A stretch of 64,000 nt of DNA from Candidatus Caldilinea saccharophila (GCA_016710365.1 JADJVW010000005.1:124001-188000); one strand, 5' to 3'. Counted from the stretch's first letter, positions 19,701 through 31,841 are shown. Program-made: numbers and translations. Notes: generated by a model not told the origin, from the letters alone.

Positions 19701-20178
19701 CGATACAACTCCTCGCGCACGCGCAGCGGCTGATCCGCCGGATGGCCGATACGGAACATCCACTGGTTGCCGCGCACGGAGCGCACGCTGCGCCGCACCT
19801 GATTGGCGAGCGTCTGAAAACCGAGACGGCGGTAAGCTTCAGCCAATGCGCTGGCAGTGGCGTCGCTCAGCGGCGCGGACAGGAAAAGGTCGATCGTTTC
19901 CTCGAAGCGGCGCTTGAGCAGGTTGTCGTACCCGTCGAAAGGCACCAGACCACCCGCCGCCAGCCCTGATTTTAGCGGAATATGAAAGCGATAGATAGCG
20001 TAAAGAAAGAAAGGGCGCGCACGCGTTCGTAAAGGTTGTCACTCTTGCGGCGGAAGTGGTCGAGTGCGGCGCACTCGGCCAGCAGTTCGTCCAGCGAAGC
20101 GGAACGACAGAACGCGTCGAGCGCGCGGTTGCGCATGTCAGGCTGTTGCGCAGTGATAATCTGGATCAATTGGCTCAT
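16760..20178 (-). CDS. Bifunctional GHMP sugar kinase / UDPGP-type nucleotidyltransferase (one frameshift)
   Basis: About 1,139 residues after repair. ATG 20178 starts MSQLIQIITAQQPDM. One T is missing near 20003 (TTCTTT should be TTCTTTT), and restoring it joins FFYAIYRFHIPL to the long downstream frame. The kinase part has PVRMDLSHSGWSD (about residue 209), IPKGSRLAVST (phosphate-loop-like) and a GGMAGGGMGF C-terminal motif, as in fucokinase-type GHMP enzymes. The last third, from about residue 760, has LAGGAGSRWTKGAGVVKAL, the nucleotide loop of UDPGP pyrophosphorylases. Likely role: phosphorylate a free sugar and convert it to a nucleotide sugar. Residues about 167-201 are a Pro/Gly-rich low-complexity insertion. 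The sugar is unknown. Confidence 0.8.
19605..19632 (+). other. G-quadruplex motif inside the kinase gene
   Basis: Four runs of GGGG at 19605-19608, 19613-19616, 19622-19625 and 19629-19632 with loops of 4, 5 and 3 bases match the strict G4 pattern on the strand opposite to the coding strand. Further G-runs lie just upstream (GGGAGGGTGG). It codes for the Pro-rich insertion of the kinase fusion. Confidence 0.75.
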
Positions 20179-20437
20179 GGTTGGCGCACGCAAAGTGATT
20201 AGCCCACAACAGGCAAGGATTTGCTCGGGACATTGTAAATCAACACAGCGCAGTCCGTGAAGTTGAACAGGCCTGCGCCTGATCAGCGCCGGGGAGTGAC
20301 GAGAATTTGGGGCGCATCCGCGCAAAATGGTAGTGTATGTCTAATCTATTCAAGCACTCTTTTAGCAATTTCAGCCGATTCGCGCCGCGCTTCAGCAAAG
20401 AAGAGAAAAGCAACGGCGCCACACAAGGAGGAAGAGG
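20179..20437. other. Divergent intergenic region
   Basis: 260 bases between the minus-strand kinase fusion and the plus-strand ADP-ribosylglycohydrolase. I see a TACAAT box on the minus strand near 20232 without a clear -35, and AAGGAGGAAGAGG directly before ATG 20438. No hairpin or gene was recognised. Confidence 0.35.
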
Positions 20438-21340
20438 ATGTCACACGATCAAGCGCGCGGCGCATTGCTGGGTCTGGCCGCTGGCGACGCGGTCGGTGCG
20501 ACCGTGGAGTTCAAGCCGCGCGGGAGCTTTGCACCTTTGACCGACATGGTCGGCGGCGGCCCGTTTCGCCTGCAGCCCGGCCAGTGGACCGATGACGCCT
20601 CGATGGCGCTCTGTCTAGGCTATAGCCTGAACGAATGCAGTGGCTTCGACGCGCACGACCAGATGACGCGCTACGTGCGCTGGTGGCAGGAAGGCTACCT
20701 CAGCAGCACCGGCGCCTGCTTTGACATCGGCGTCACCGTGTCGAAGGCATTGCAGAAGTTCCAGCGGAGCGGGGAACCGTTCGCGGGCTCGACCGACCCG
20801 CACACCGCCGGCAATGGCTGCATCATGCGTCTGGCGCCGATCCCGCTCTTTTACTTTCCTGATATGGACGCGGCAGCCAAGTACGCAGCCGAAAGCGCAC
20901 GCACCACGCACGGCGCGGTGGAGTGTCTCGACGCCAGCCGCCTCTTGGCGCGCATCCTTGTGCGAGCGCTGCAAGGGGCGCCGAAGGAGCAAGTGCTCTA
21001 TGGGGACGCCACAACCTTTACCGGCGCGCCTAAAATCGAGGCAATTGCCCGCGGCGACTACCGCGATAAGGCTGCATCGCAGATCCACGGCTCCGGCTAT
21101 GTGGTGGATTGTCTGGAGGCGGCGCTGTGGTGCGTGCAACGCACCGAAAGCTTTGCGGACGCGGTGCTGCTGGCCGCCAACCTGGGTGACGACGCAGACA
21201 CGACCGCGGCGGTCTGCGGGCAGGTCGCGGGTGCATATTATGGTGAGTCTGGCATACCCACATCGTGGCGCGAAAAGTTGACGATGGGACAGGAGATCGG
21301 TGCGCTCGCAGAGCAACTTTTCACTTCTGGGGTTGTCTGA
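20438..21340 (+). CDS. ADP-ribosylglycohydrolase family protein
   Basis: 300 residues, the usual length of the DraG/ARH fold, which removes ADP-ribose from modified proteins or small molecules using two Mg ions. Motifs: GALLGLAAGDAVGATVEF at the N-terminus, QWTDDASMALCL (metal-binding T-D-D, about residues 48-58), GNGCIMRLAPIPL in the middle and NLGDDADTTAAVCGQ near the C-terminus (second metal site). No signal peptide. AAGGAGGAAGAGG gives a very strong ribosome binding site. No ADP-ribosyltransferase is visible next to it, so the substrate is open. Confidence 0.9.
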   Translation: MSHDQARGALLGLAAGDAVGATVEFKPRGSFAPLTDMVGGGPFRLQPGQWTDDASMALCLGYSLNECSGFDAHDQMTRYVRWWQEGYLSSTGACFDIGVTVSKALQKFQRSGEPFAGSTDPHTAGNGCIMRLAPIPLFYFPDMDAAAKYAAESARTTHGAVECLDASRLLARILVRALQGAPKEQVLYGDATTFTGAPKIEAIARGDYRDKAASQIHGSGYVVDCLEAALWCVQRTESFADAVLLAANLGDDADTTAAVCGQVAGAYYGESGIPTSWREKLTMGQEIGALAEQLFTSGVV

Positions 21341-21359
21341 TTGCGTAACGCGCTGGTTC

Positions 21360-21740
21360 TTATGGATAAACGCGTATCCAAGACTGGCTGTAATAGCGAC
21401 TGAGTTCAATCGTCCAGTAGGGGTCCAAATGGGCGGGCCAGTGATTGCGATCCAAGCGCGGCGCGTTCTTCAGAACCTTTCTGTCGACATTCAACACAAA
21501 GTTTTGCGTCTCTGGCTGAAATGTCAGCAACTGCCAGGGAATGGCAAACAGGTTATTGGAAGTAGCGCGCGCCGCGCTAAAGGACTGCTCCAGTGAAAAC
21601 ACCGCATATTCGATTCTGCCTGATGCGGTGTGGATCATCAACTCGATAATTTCACCCAACACCTCATTGTCTTGATTGACTACATCACCGCCGATAAGCG
21701 TGTGTGCAGACAACGCGCGCGGCTTTGTAGATGATCGCAT
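21360..21740 (-). CDS. PRC-barrel domain protein
   Basis: 126 residues. The PRC-barrel core covers about residues 10-85: LIGGDVVNQDNEVLGEIIELMI, GRIEYAVFSLE, LFAIPWQLLTFQPET, NFVLNVDRKVLKNAP. These small beta-barrels occur in photosynthetic reaction centre H subunits and many stress proteins. The C-terminal 35 residues are aromatic-rich (DPYWTIELSRYYSQSW). AAGGAG precedes ATG 21740. A second family member lies at 31842. The two flank the cyclic glucan synthase / Usp pair on the same strand. Confidence 0.85.
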   Translation of the reverse strand: MRSSTKPRALSAHTLIGGDVVNQDNEVLGEIIELMIHTASGRIEYAVFSLEQSFSAARATSNNLFAIPWQLLTFQPETQNFVLNVDRKVLKNAPRLDRNHWPAHLDPYWTIELSRYYSQSWIRVYP

Positions 21741-21817
21741 GGTGGCTCCTTCCTCGCCTTCCTATGTCATAGTAATTCTTGCAGATCCTTATGGCAAGCT
21801 AACTCTGATTTTTACGG

Positions 21818-24800
21818 CTAGCGGCTGCCAGGTGCACGCCCTGCGTCTCCAAGATGCACAATGACGCTGTGCTGTCGCCCATCATCTTGAAGCGGGATTT
21901 CGTCGCCGGGGCAAGATGCACCATCCAGCAGGATGGTGTGCACATCCTTCCCTGCACCGCTAGGATTCTCGACGCGGATCAAATATTCGCTGCTCTTATA
22001 CTTCCACTTGACGCTGTAGCCCGGCCACGTAGCCGGGATGCGCGGCTGAATCCGCAAGGTGCTTTTAGTCAATTTCAGCCCTAGCAACGCCTCGACCCCC
22101 ACTCGATACATCCAGGCGGCGGAGCCTGTGTACCAAGTCCAGCCACCTCTGCCGACATGCGGGGCAATGTTGTAGACATCGGCGGAGATGACGTAAGGCT
22201 CAACTTTGTACTGCTCTACTTTGGCTGGTGTATCGCTGCGTAAGATCGGGTTGATCATCTGGAACAGGTGATAGGCGCGTGCAGTGTCTCCCAACTCGGC
22301 AAAGGCCCAGATGCTCCACTGCGCGGCATGGGTATACTGCCCGCCATTTTCGCGGATGCCGGGTAGATAACCTTTGATGTAACCTGGATCGCGCGGCGTT
22401 TTATCGAGCGCCGGCGTAAAGAGCAGCAGCAGCCTGCCCTCTTCTTTGACCAGATAGGTCGCCAGTGCATCCATAGCCTGCCGTGTACGCTCGCTGTCGC
22501 CTGCGCCTGAAAGCACCGCCCACGACTGGGCAATGGCGTCGATCCGGCATTCGGTGTTCTGGGCGGAGCCAAGCGGGGCGCCGTCGTCGTAATAGGCGCG
22601 GCGGTACCAGGCGCCGTCCCAGCCGTGCGCTTCAATCGCCTGTCGCACAACCTCAGCCTGCTGCCGATAGTGCTCGCCGCCGGTGACTTCCGCTGCATCG
22701 CAGACATCGGCAAAGGTATTGAGCGTCGCGTACACAAACCAACCGAGCCAGATGCTCTCCCCCTTGCCTTCGATGCCGACGCGATTCATGCCGTCGTTCC
22801 AGTCACCGGCGCCCATCAGCGGCAAGCCATGCGGACCAGCCGTGAGACCGCGCGTGATGGCGCGGCGGCAATGCTCCAGGAGCGAGTACGCCTGCGTGGT
22901 GGACTCAAAATGGCCGTAACACTCTTCCTCTTCGCCGGTCAGTTCTGGCCCAGTGAGGAAAGGCGTTTTCTCATCCAGAATGGCTGTATCGCCCGTCGTG
23001 GCGATGTAGTGGGCTGTGACGTAGGGCAGCCACAACAGATCGTCCTTGATGCGCGTGCGCACCCCGCGTCCTGACGGCGGATGCCACCAGTGCAGCACGT
23101 CGCCCTGTTCAAATTGATGCGCGGCCGCGCGTAGAATCTGTTCGCGAGCAAGCTGGGGTTCGATGGGCAGCAGCGCCAGCACATCCTGCAACTGATCGCG
23201 GAATCCATACGCGCCACTCGACTGGTAAAGCGCGGAGCGACCCCAGATGCGGCATGACAAAGCCTGGTAGAGCAGCCAGCGGTTGAGCAGCAGATTCATG
23301 GCCGGGTCGGGCGTTTCGACCGTGATGGCGCCTAACAATTGCTCCCATTTTTCCTGCACGCCACGCCAGGCATCGTCGATCTCCTCCGCGTGGCGGAAGC
23401 GTTCGACCAGCGCCAACGAATCGGCTTGATTTGCTCCTTCACCGAGCAGGAAATAAACTTCTTCCACCCCTTCCGCCGGCAGATCGATGTGCAGTTGCAG
23501 CGCGGCACAGGGATCCAAACCCGCGTGCACGCTGTCTGTCAGTCCGATCTGTTGCAAGGCGTCTGGTCGTCGCAGGGAGCCAAGCCGACCAAAGAAACTT
23601 GTGCGGTCCGCGGTGGCGCTCATTGCCTGCTTGTTGGCCGCCAAAAAGGCCACGCGCTCCCCGAACTCCTCGTTATAGGCGTTGCGCATAAAGATGGCGC
23701 CGTGCGTTTTATCGTATTCAGGCACAAGATAGGGCTGAGTCGTTTCTCGGTCCACCCCCAGCACAAACTCGGCGTAACAGGTCACGGTGATGCGCCGCGG
23801 CGTCGGCATCATGTTCTGCAAACGCAGCCGCATGATTTTGATTGGCGCGTCTGGCGCGGCGTAGACCCGCAGATGCTGTTGCAGTGCGTGGCTGTGGTGC
23901 TCGTACCCGGTGTAGCCTGCGCCGTGCCGGATCAAGTAGGGCGCCGGCGCTGGCGCTGGCTCAGGCGTGGGCGACCAGATTTCGGCGGTCTCTTCGTCGC
24001 GCAGATAGATGATCTCGGACGGCAGGTTGGACACCGGGTCGTTACGCCAACTGGTCAGCCGGTTTTCCCCGCTGTTGATGGCCCAACTCGGCCCCACGCC
24101 ACTTTCGCTGGCGATAAAGCCAAAGTCCGGCGTGGCGATGACATTGATCCACGGCGCCGGTGTGGCCTCACCGGGGCGCAGATAGATCACATACTCGCTA
24201 CCGTCCGCGGAAAAACCACCCAGCCCCTGGTCAAACTGCAAATCGTCCGGGCGTGGGATCCAGCCTTGCTCCGCGCTGCGCAGCGCTTGCCATTGCTCTT
24301 CGGAACGTGCGGGCACAAAGCGCGGCAGCGACGCGGGCTGCCGGTAGAGGTCGGACAGATGCTGGCTCAAGGCGCCGCGCTCCCCATCCAGGATCACGCG
24401 CGCCGCGCTTTCGAGCAGGATACGCTCCGCTTTCCCCAATTGATCGCGGCGCAACACAAAAAGGCCGCCGCGCTGGTTCAACCAGGCGTCGCTTGCCATG
24501 CGCCGGATGACCCTGAAAATTTTATTGTGCAGCCCTTGATCGTAAGACGTATCGCGATCATTGACGATCACCAGATCGATTTTCAGCGCCGGCGCCAGTA
24601 GGCGTGAATCTGTAACATCTCCTGGAGCAGGCTGATATGATTTTCATCATTCAGATGAACGAGCACGATCGGGTAATCGCCAGAAATGCCAAAGGCCCAC
24701 AACCCCGGCTGGCCGCGCCGGTTGGCAGCCAGCATTTCCGGCTGTGCGCGCAGCGACGCGTGCGGGTAAAGCGCCAGGGAGAGCAGTTGCAGCGCCTGCT

Positions 24801-27800
24801 GAAAGAGTGTGCTCGTGAAACTAAACTGACGCATCTCGCGTCTTGCCTGGTTTTGGGCATACCCTTGTGCGCGATCGATCGCGCCCCACGTGCTGTAGCG
24901 CTGGGCAAGTTCCAACGCCTCTTCTTGCGTGTCGGCCTGGATCGTGACCAGCGCAAATTGGCCAGCAGTGCGCGGGGCCAACCGCAGCTCCTGACCCAGC
25001 GCCATGATCGGGTCAAGCGTGGCGCCGGCATTGCCTTGCCAGCCTTCCTGCCACCACTCGCCAGTCTGCAGCGCGGCTGGACTTTGCTGCGAACCTGTGC
25101 GCCCGATAAACTGCGCGCGGTCGGCGGAGAACCTTGTGGCGCCCCAAACATCCGGCGTCGGCGCAGGGCCGCGCACGAGCATGTAGAGCATCCATGCCGG
25201 CGCTTCGGTTGCCGCGCGCGGGCGACGCCGGAAAAGCAATGCCGACAGATCGCGGCGATATTCGCTCTCGATAAAGAGCTTGGTGAACGCTTGATGACGT
25301 CGATCAGCTTCTGCCGGAGCAAGCACGACCTCGCTATAAGAGCTTAGTCCCAACCGCGTGGGCGCGTCACTATCGTTCGTCAGGGTAACGCGCCGCACCT
25401 CTACATTTACATCGGGAACAATGAACACTTCCATGTGAAGGGAGGCGGTACGCGTGCGCCGTCGAAATTCAGCCATGTGCGGGTAGAAAACGACATCCTC
25501 ATAGATGCCTCTCTGCTTGCTTGGCTGGCGACCGGCCGACCAGATTTCGCCACTCTCAAAATCCTGAACATAGAGCCAGTGGCCCCAATCGTCCAGCGTC
25601 GTATCCGCACGCCAGCGGGTGAGCCTTGTCGTTTCGCCTGTGGTGTAGCCTGCACCTGCGTTGGTGATCAACGTGCTCAGCCGGCCGTTGGAAAGGTAGT
25701 GCACCTGGGGCATGGGCGTGTCCACAGGCACGCGCCAGGGCGCGACGTCTTCCACCGGCGGGGCTGTTTCCGTAGCCGCGGCGTCTTCCGTGTCGACAAA
25801 CTGGGCGGGAATGCCTTGAGGGATGCGTTCCTGCAAGAGTAAATCCACACTCTCGATGATCGACGCCGCGTGAAAACGCTCGACCATCAAATGGTCAAGG
25901 AGGTAATTGGCGATGCCCAGCAGAATCATGCCCTGATGATGCGCCATGTACGACTGCACGATCGCGTAGTCCTGGCCCAGGCTCAGGCGTTCCGGTGTAT
26001 AGTCGACTGCTTCGTACAGCCCAAAGCGCCCGATCATTTTGATCTGCTCGAGGCGCAGAAGATTGCTAAAGACCGCGCGCGGGCGCAAGGGTAGCGCCAG
26101 CATGGACGCATAGGGCGCCACCACCAGATCGTCGCCAATGCCGCGCTGCAGGCCCAATCCAGGCACGCCAAACGCGCGGTATTGATAGTTCAGCGCGGAA
26201 TCAAAGGTGTAAAATCCTGACTCGGAAATCCCCCAGGGCAAGTTGTGCTCGCGCCCAAAGTCAATCTGATGGTCGATCACGCTGGCATAGGTCTGCTCAA
26301 ACAAAGTTTCCGGATAGGTGCGCACCAGCAGCGGCGGCATGAGATATTCAAACATGGTGCCGCTCCAGGAAATGAGCGCCTGTTCGCCGTTGGCAAGTTG
26401 TTTGATGGGGCGGGACAGATGCAGCCAATGTTTTACCGGCACGTCGTTCTTGCCTATCGCGAGCAAGCTGGCAATGCGTGCTTCGGAGGCCAGCAGATCG
26501 TAGTAGCTGTTATCCAGGTCGCCGGTGTTGATGTTATAGCCGATGTGGAAGAGCGAGCACGTGGGGTCGTACAAAAAGCTGAAATCCATTTCCTCGACGA
26601 ACGCGCCCGCTTGATCTGCCAGGCGCGCCAGGTCATGGCGGACCACTTCGGCATTGCGGGCCGCGGTCGCAAATGCCTCGGCCAGTGCATTGCACCAGGC
26701 CACCCCGCTCACCGCGGTATCCTCATCAAGCGAGGAGTCGGCCGCTATCTGCGCGCGCAAGTTTTCCAGTGCGCCTTGCGCGTGCTGACTCGCATCGCTC
26801 AGCGTGTTCCAGCGCGGGGCGTCGGGGATCGCTGCCAGCAAAGACGCCCAGGCGTCGCGTATAGATTCAGCGCGATCGGCGGCGCTGAGGAAGGCAGGCG
26901 GTGCAGCCAATAAAGGCAGCCACGGCATGATCTCGTCGCGTTCGCTCTGCATCCCTTCGAGGTGCTGATGGATGCGCGCAATATAGAGCCGCACGGTGTG
27001 CAGGCTGTCAGCGTCGATGCGGTTTCCTTCATCGGCGATCAGCGTTATCAGACAACGATTTAACTTTTCTCGCTCCGATTCCAACAATTTGGCGAGCATC
27101 GCCGGTGCGACAGTGTGATCTTGAATGGCAGCTTCAGCCTGGCGCTCCAGGTCGGTAAGGCATTCCTGCAAGGCATGGACAGCTTCGCTCGGCTTGTCAG
27201 CGCGTGCGGAGAAGGAAGTTACCATGTCCGTGACGATGGCGACTGTATCGAGCAGCCCCTGCCAACGTTCTGTGGGCCAAACAGGCTGGTTCTGCAACTC
27301 CAGACAACCTTGCTGAAGCACAATCAGCGCCGCGGCCAGATTGCCGCTGTCCACCGTAGAGACATACGGGGGCGGCAGCGGTTGCAGGTTGCTCGTGTCG
27401 ATCCAATTGAGGAAATGGCCGCGATAGCGCTGAAGACGAGTCAGGGTGGCAAACGCAAAATTGACGCGCAGCACAAAATTGGCCATCCGAATATAGCCAA
27501 AGTCAAAGGCCGCCAACGCAGAAAGCAAATACAGGCCGATGTTGGTGGGCGAGGTGCGGTGCGCCACAACGCCGCGCGGCGACTCTTGAAAATGATCGGG
27601 CGGCAACCAGTTATCTTCTGGCCCGACAAAGTTTTCATAAAAGAGCCAGGTGCGCCGCCAGGGTGCGCAATTTGCGCGCTTCTGCGGGGGTGGGCGACGC
27701 TACGTCAGAGACGATGGGCCGGCTGATCCAGTCGGCCAGATAAGGGGCAGAAATCCATACCAGCACAAAGGGTGCGGCCACCCAGAGCGCAGCCGGGTTG

Positions 27801-30622
27801 ACGAAGCCGATGAGCAGCACCAGTAGAGTCGCAAAAATCAGGGTGGGGAGCATTTTTCTGATCGCTCCCTGAGTCTGGCTGTCGCTGTGGATGCGAGCCG
27901 CGTGTGCGGCCGAGGTCCATTCCAGCATCTGGCGATGGGTCACAAAGGTGCGCACCAGCGTGCGGAAAATCGCGTCCAGGTTGAGTTGTGACTCGTAGGG
28001 CAAGAAGGCAAGAAACATCAGCCAACGCAAGATGCCATTGCGCAATCCCCACAAAATGTTGCGCCACGCGCCCAGATTAGCAATCATCGTGGCGCCGCTT
28101 GTAAACAGTGAACCCGCGATGGAGATCGCCGGGATCAACAGGCTCAGCCCGGTCCAGACCAGCGGCGAACCGGGCAGCACCGTCCAACTGAGAATCAGCA
28201 GTAGCAGTGACACAAGGGCAAAGAGGCTGCGACGCAGATTGTCGAAGATCTTCCAGCGGTCGATGAGCGCCAGGTCATTGGGGCCGCTGCCGTCGGCGCG
28301 CGGCGTGCGCGGCAGCAGCCAGGGGAGCAGTTGCCAATCCCCGCGCACCCAGCGATGGGAGCGCTGCATCGCCAGCAGATAGTGCGTCGGATAATCTTCA
28401 TAGAGGACAATATCGGTGATCAGGGCAGCCCGGCCATGAATGCCTTCAAACAGATCGTGGCTGAGCAGGGTATTTTCGGGCGCCCGGTTGACCAGGCTCT
28501 GTTCGAAGGCGTCGATGGCGTAGATGCCTTTGCCCACAAAGATGCCTGCGCCAAAGAAATCCTGGTAAGCGTCCGATACGGCCAGCGTGTAAAAGTCCAG
28601 CGTGTTGTCGCCGGCGAAGACGCGCGTGAAAAGGGAGCGACCGACATTGACGGGTTTGATCGCTGTGCGCGGCTGCAAAAGCGTGTAGCCGGCAGTGACT
28701 TTCCCGGTGCGCGCGTCGAAAACCGCGCGGTTCAGCGGATGCGCCAGCGCGCCGATCAGCCGGGCAGCCGCGCCGCGCGGCAGCACGGTGTCCACGTCAA
28801 GCGTGATCACGTATGCAATGTGGCCAAGTTGGTCCAGATCGCCAAATTGCCAGGCGTAGGTCGTGTCCGACGCGCCGCGCACCAGGCGGTTGAACTCATG
28901 TAGCTTGCCGCGCTTGCGTTCCCAGCCCAGCCATTTCTGCTGGGATGGATTCCACAGTCGCCGCCGGTGAAACATATAAAAGGGCGCACGGGCAACTTTG
29001 GCGTTGAGCGCCTGTAAAGCAGTTTGCGCGTAATCGAGCAGAGCTTCATCGTCTGCCTCGCTTTCTTGATCGGCGTCGAGAAAATCCGTCAGCAGCGCAT
29101 AGATCAGTTGTGGATCCGAGTTGCGCAGATAGTGCTGCTCCATCTCCTCCATCAAGTGATCGATATCCTGCTTGCTACTGATGAGCGAGGGCATGACCAG
29201 CGCGGTGCGAAAAGCCGTGGGCACGCCTGCCTGAAAATCAAGTTTGGGCAAAGTGCGGGGCGAAACAGTATGGGTGATAACCCAGTTGGCAAAGCCGACG
29301 CCAGACGTCAGCGCGGGAACCAATATCAGCAGCGAAAGGGCGGCAAGTTGCCAGGCATTGCCGCCGACGCGCAGCAGATAAAAGCCTGCCACTCCAATCA
29401 CGGCCAGAACCGCGATGGCGATCAGCAAAAAATAAATGCCGGACGCGTGCGCAAAAGCCCACCGCCTGGCGCGCTCGCCCACCGAAGGCTGATAGTTAAT
29501 GCGCTGTTCAAGCAAAGGGCGGCCCGCATCGATCAGATAGTAGCCGACATGGCGCGTACGCGCGGCATCAATCCGCAACCCAGGCTCGTGCGTGGCTTCG
29601 GCGTTGGCGGCAAGCTCGCCATCCACTGCGGGCCCCCCATGATCTGTGCGCGCGGCGTCTGCTGGGGCACCGCCTTGACGCGCAGCCAGATCAACCACCG
29701 CCTCGGTGATCTCGACTTCATTCAGGTCGACGCGGCGATAGAGCGTCTCAATCACGTGACGGTAGCGATCGCGCGTCGCAAAATCCATGTAGGAATAAAC
29801 CCTGGCAGGATCATTGGCCAGCGCCTGATGAACAAGACTGATGCGCTCGAACATATCCTTCCAGTCCAGGCTGTCGAGGAGACGCAGACTGGGGATGGCG
29901 TGAGAGATCGCGGCTTCATCTTGTTCTTCCGAAAGAAGGTCGCCTTCTACGTCACGCTTTGTAAATCCAGCGAAAAAGTCTGGCAATGCAGCATTCGCCG
30001 CAAAGCTATCGGTAAGCTGGCCGGAAAGTTGTCCCGCAGCTAATGCGATCCTTTGCACAACGCCCAGCCGCAACATAATCGGCAGCGCCCACAACTCGCC
30101 CGTGTTGAGCGGTTGCCGCGCCTGATAGGCAAGGGCAAAACGGACAATACGCTCCGCGTCCAGTTGGTAATCAATTTCATTTAGCAGCGCCATCGCCACC
30201 GCATAGATACGCGGATAGCCATTCAGCGTGCTGTCGCCGTTTTCATCATCGTTTAGTTTTGGCAGCTCAGTATAGTAAGTTGGTGGTAAGTCTTCTTTAA
30301 TCTGACGCAGCGCCTGCTGGATGACATAGTAATTGTCCAATATCCATTCAGCCGCGTAGGAAAGCGCGGGGGCGCCGTCGACTTTTTCCAGATAATAATG
30401 ATGAATCGTAGACAAAAGGTCCGCCAGCGCTGGGAAGCTGGCATATAACGGTGTGCGCCGAGCAGGCTTAGCGCTTACTCGGTGCACACGTGCTGACTGC
30501 TCCGCCACCTGCTCCAGCGGGTCTGGAACCGAAGGGGAGTCATTTGTTATGTCAATTGTGGCTGGCGTCGATCGTTCAGGCGGAGTAGGTTCGTGAATAA
30601 TTGGGTCTGAAGGCGAAAGCAT
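21818..30622 (-). CDS. ndvB: Cyclic beta-1,2-glucan synthase, NdvB type (two frameshifts)
   Basis: About 2,930 residues after repair, as expected for NdvB/Cgs. Order: membrane segments near residues 420-520; a GT84 catalytic part with LDVDTVLPRGAAARL (DxD) and RSHRWVRGDWQ; further membrane segments (about 830-960); central glucoamylase-like and carbohydrate-binding parts; a C-terminal GH94 phosphorylase-like domain with LPLMGAGDWNDGMNRVG. It makes cyclic beta-1,2-glucan at the inner membrane for osmotic or envelope functions. Breaks: a two-base gap or equivalent at about 27640-27680, after which the family motif RTWLFYENF reads correctly, and a missing C at about 24574 (YWRRRLKIDLVIVNDRD). 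ATG 30622 is the preferred start. Confidence 0.88.
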
Positions 30623-31682
30623 TGATATTTGAGAGTCCTTTAGCTGGAGTAGTTGATTGAATGTGGACGGGTGGGATGTTAGCCAGTTTGTTCTCCTGCG
30701 TCGCCTGTTCTGCGCTCGTCTCTTCAATTTGCTGCCAGGGCAGATCTTGCACAATCAACAGATGCGTTGTGCCATAGGTGATAAACCCTGACGTGACGCT
30801 GCCGTAGGGCCAGGCGTGTTTCCCAGAGCGTCCATGCGCGCTCAAAACAACCAGGTCGATGTTGTGCTCGTCAATAAAACGATGCAAACTTTCCGCCACG
30901 TCGTCGCTGGTGAGCACATAGGTTTTCGGCAGCCCGCTGATGCGTTGAGACAATCCTTGGAGATAGCTTTCAGCCTGGCGTTTATTATACTCCACCACCT
31001 TTTCTATCAACGCACGGTGTTCAGACCCTAGCGGCGCCTGCTGAAATAATTCCGGCATGACAACTCCGTGCACAAGGAACAACTCGGCATTGTGTTGCTG
31101 GGCAAGACGCGCGGCTACAGGCAATACATACTCCGAGCGCAATGACCCGTCGAGCGGCGCCCTAATACGTCGATATTGGGCAGGCTTGATCTCGCCCGCT
31201 GTGGGATTTTCAGCCGATTTGTAAGAACGCACCAGTAAGATCGAGATGCCCGAGCGGTTGATCACTTTATTGGCGACAGAACTGACATTCCAGCCGCTAA
31301 GACCGCCTTGCCCGTGACTGCTAATGACGATGAGATTATGTCCCTGCTCGCGCGCCTGCTCCAGAATCCGGTCGGCGACTGGCCCGCCCTGGACCACTTT
31401 TTCGACGACGATGTCATCGGTGGCAGGCTTTTCTGTGGCTTCCCCTTGGCATTCTTTTGCATGGGTGTACCCAGCCACAAGTTCATCAAGATAGAGGCTT
31501 GCTTCCGAACACTGCAACTGCCAGTCAATCGGATTGATCATACTTGTAGCGGCGGCGGTGGGCTCAACGACGCGCAACACAGTGACAGACGCGTCCTGGG
31601 GCGTAGTGACTGCCAATACATGGGAAAGTGCGGAGGCGGCAAGGGCTGATCCGTCAACGGGGACAAGTATTTTTTCGAACAT
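30576..31682 (-). CDS. Tandem UspA-domain universal stress protein
   Basis: About 368 residues with two Usp domains. Domain 1 (about 1-170) starts MFEKILVPVDGSALA and has SSHGQGGLSG...ILLV. Domain 2 (about 180-320) starts RRIRAPLDGSLRSEYVLP and has SAHGRSGKHAW...THLLIV. The G-x2-G-x9 motifs suggest ATP-binding Usp proteins. ATG 31682 fits the Usp N-terminus; upstream in-frame residues are unlike the family. The last 47 bases overlap the ndvB start, and the tail after the second domain (~45 residues) is not Usp-like, so the natural stop may be earlier and hidden by an indel. It is likely stress-induced together with ndvB. Confidence 0.85.
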   Translation of the reverse strand: MFEKILVPVDGSALAASALSHVLAVTTPQDASVTVLRVVEPTAAATSMINPIDWQLQCSEASLYLDELVAGYTHAKECQGEATEKPATDDIVVEKVVQGGPVADRILEQAREQGHNLIVISSHGQGGLSGWNVSSVANKVINRSGISILLVRSYKSAENPTAGEIKPAQYRRIRAPLDGSLRSEYVLPVAARLAQQHNAELFLVHGVVMPELFQQAPLGSEHRALIEKVVEYNKRQAESYLQGLSQRISGLPKTYVLTSDDVAESLHRFIDEHNIDLVVLSAHGRSGKHAWPYGSVTSGFITYGTTHLLIVQDLPWQQIEETSAEQATQENKLANIPPVHIQSTTPAKGLSNINAFAFRPNYSRTYSA

Positions 31683-31841
31683 AGAGCCTCCTGAGAGCTG
31701 CCTTGACGGCGACGATATGATTCCGGCCAGACACCGGCAAATGAACGACCGAACAACTAAACACCGGCTAACTGAGCGAAGCACCACCTGCCAGTGGGTA
31801 GGTGATGCTCTAGAGGGGAAATGGTGAAACCGATCATCTTC

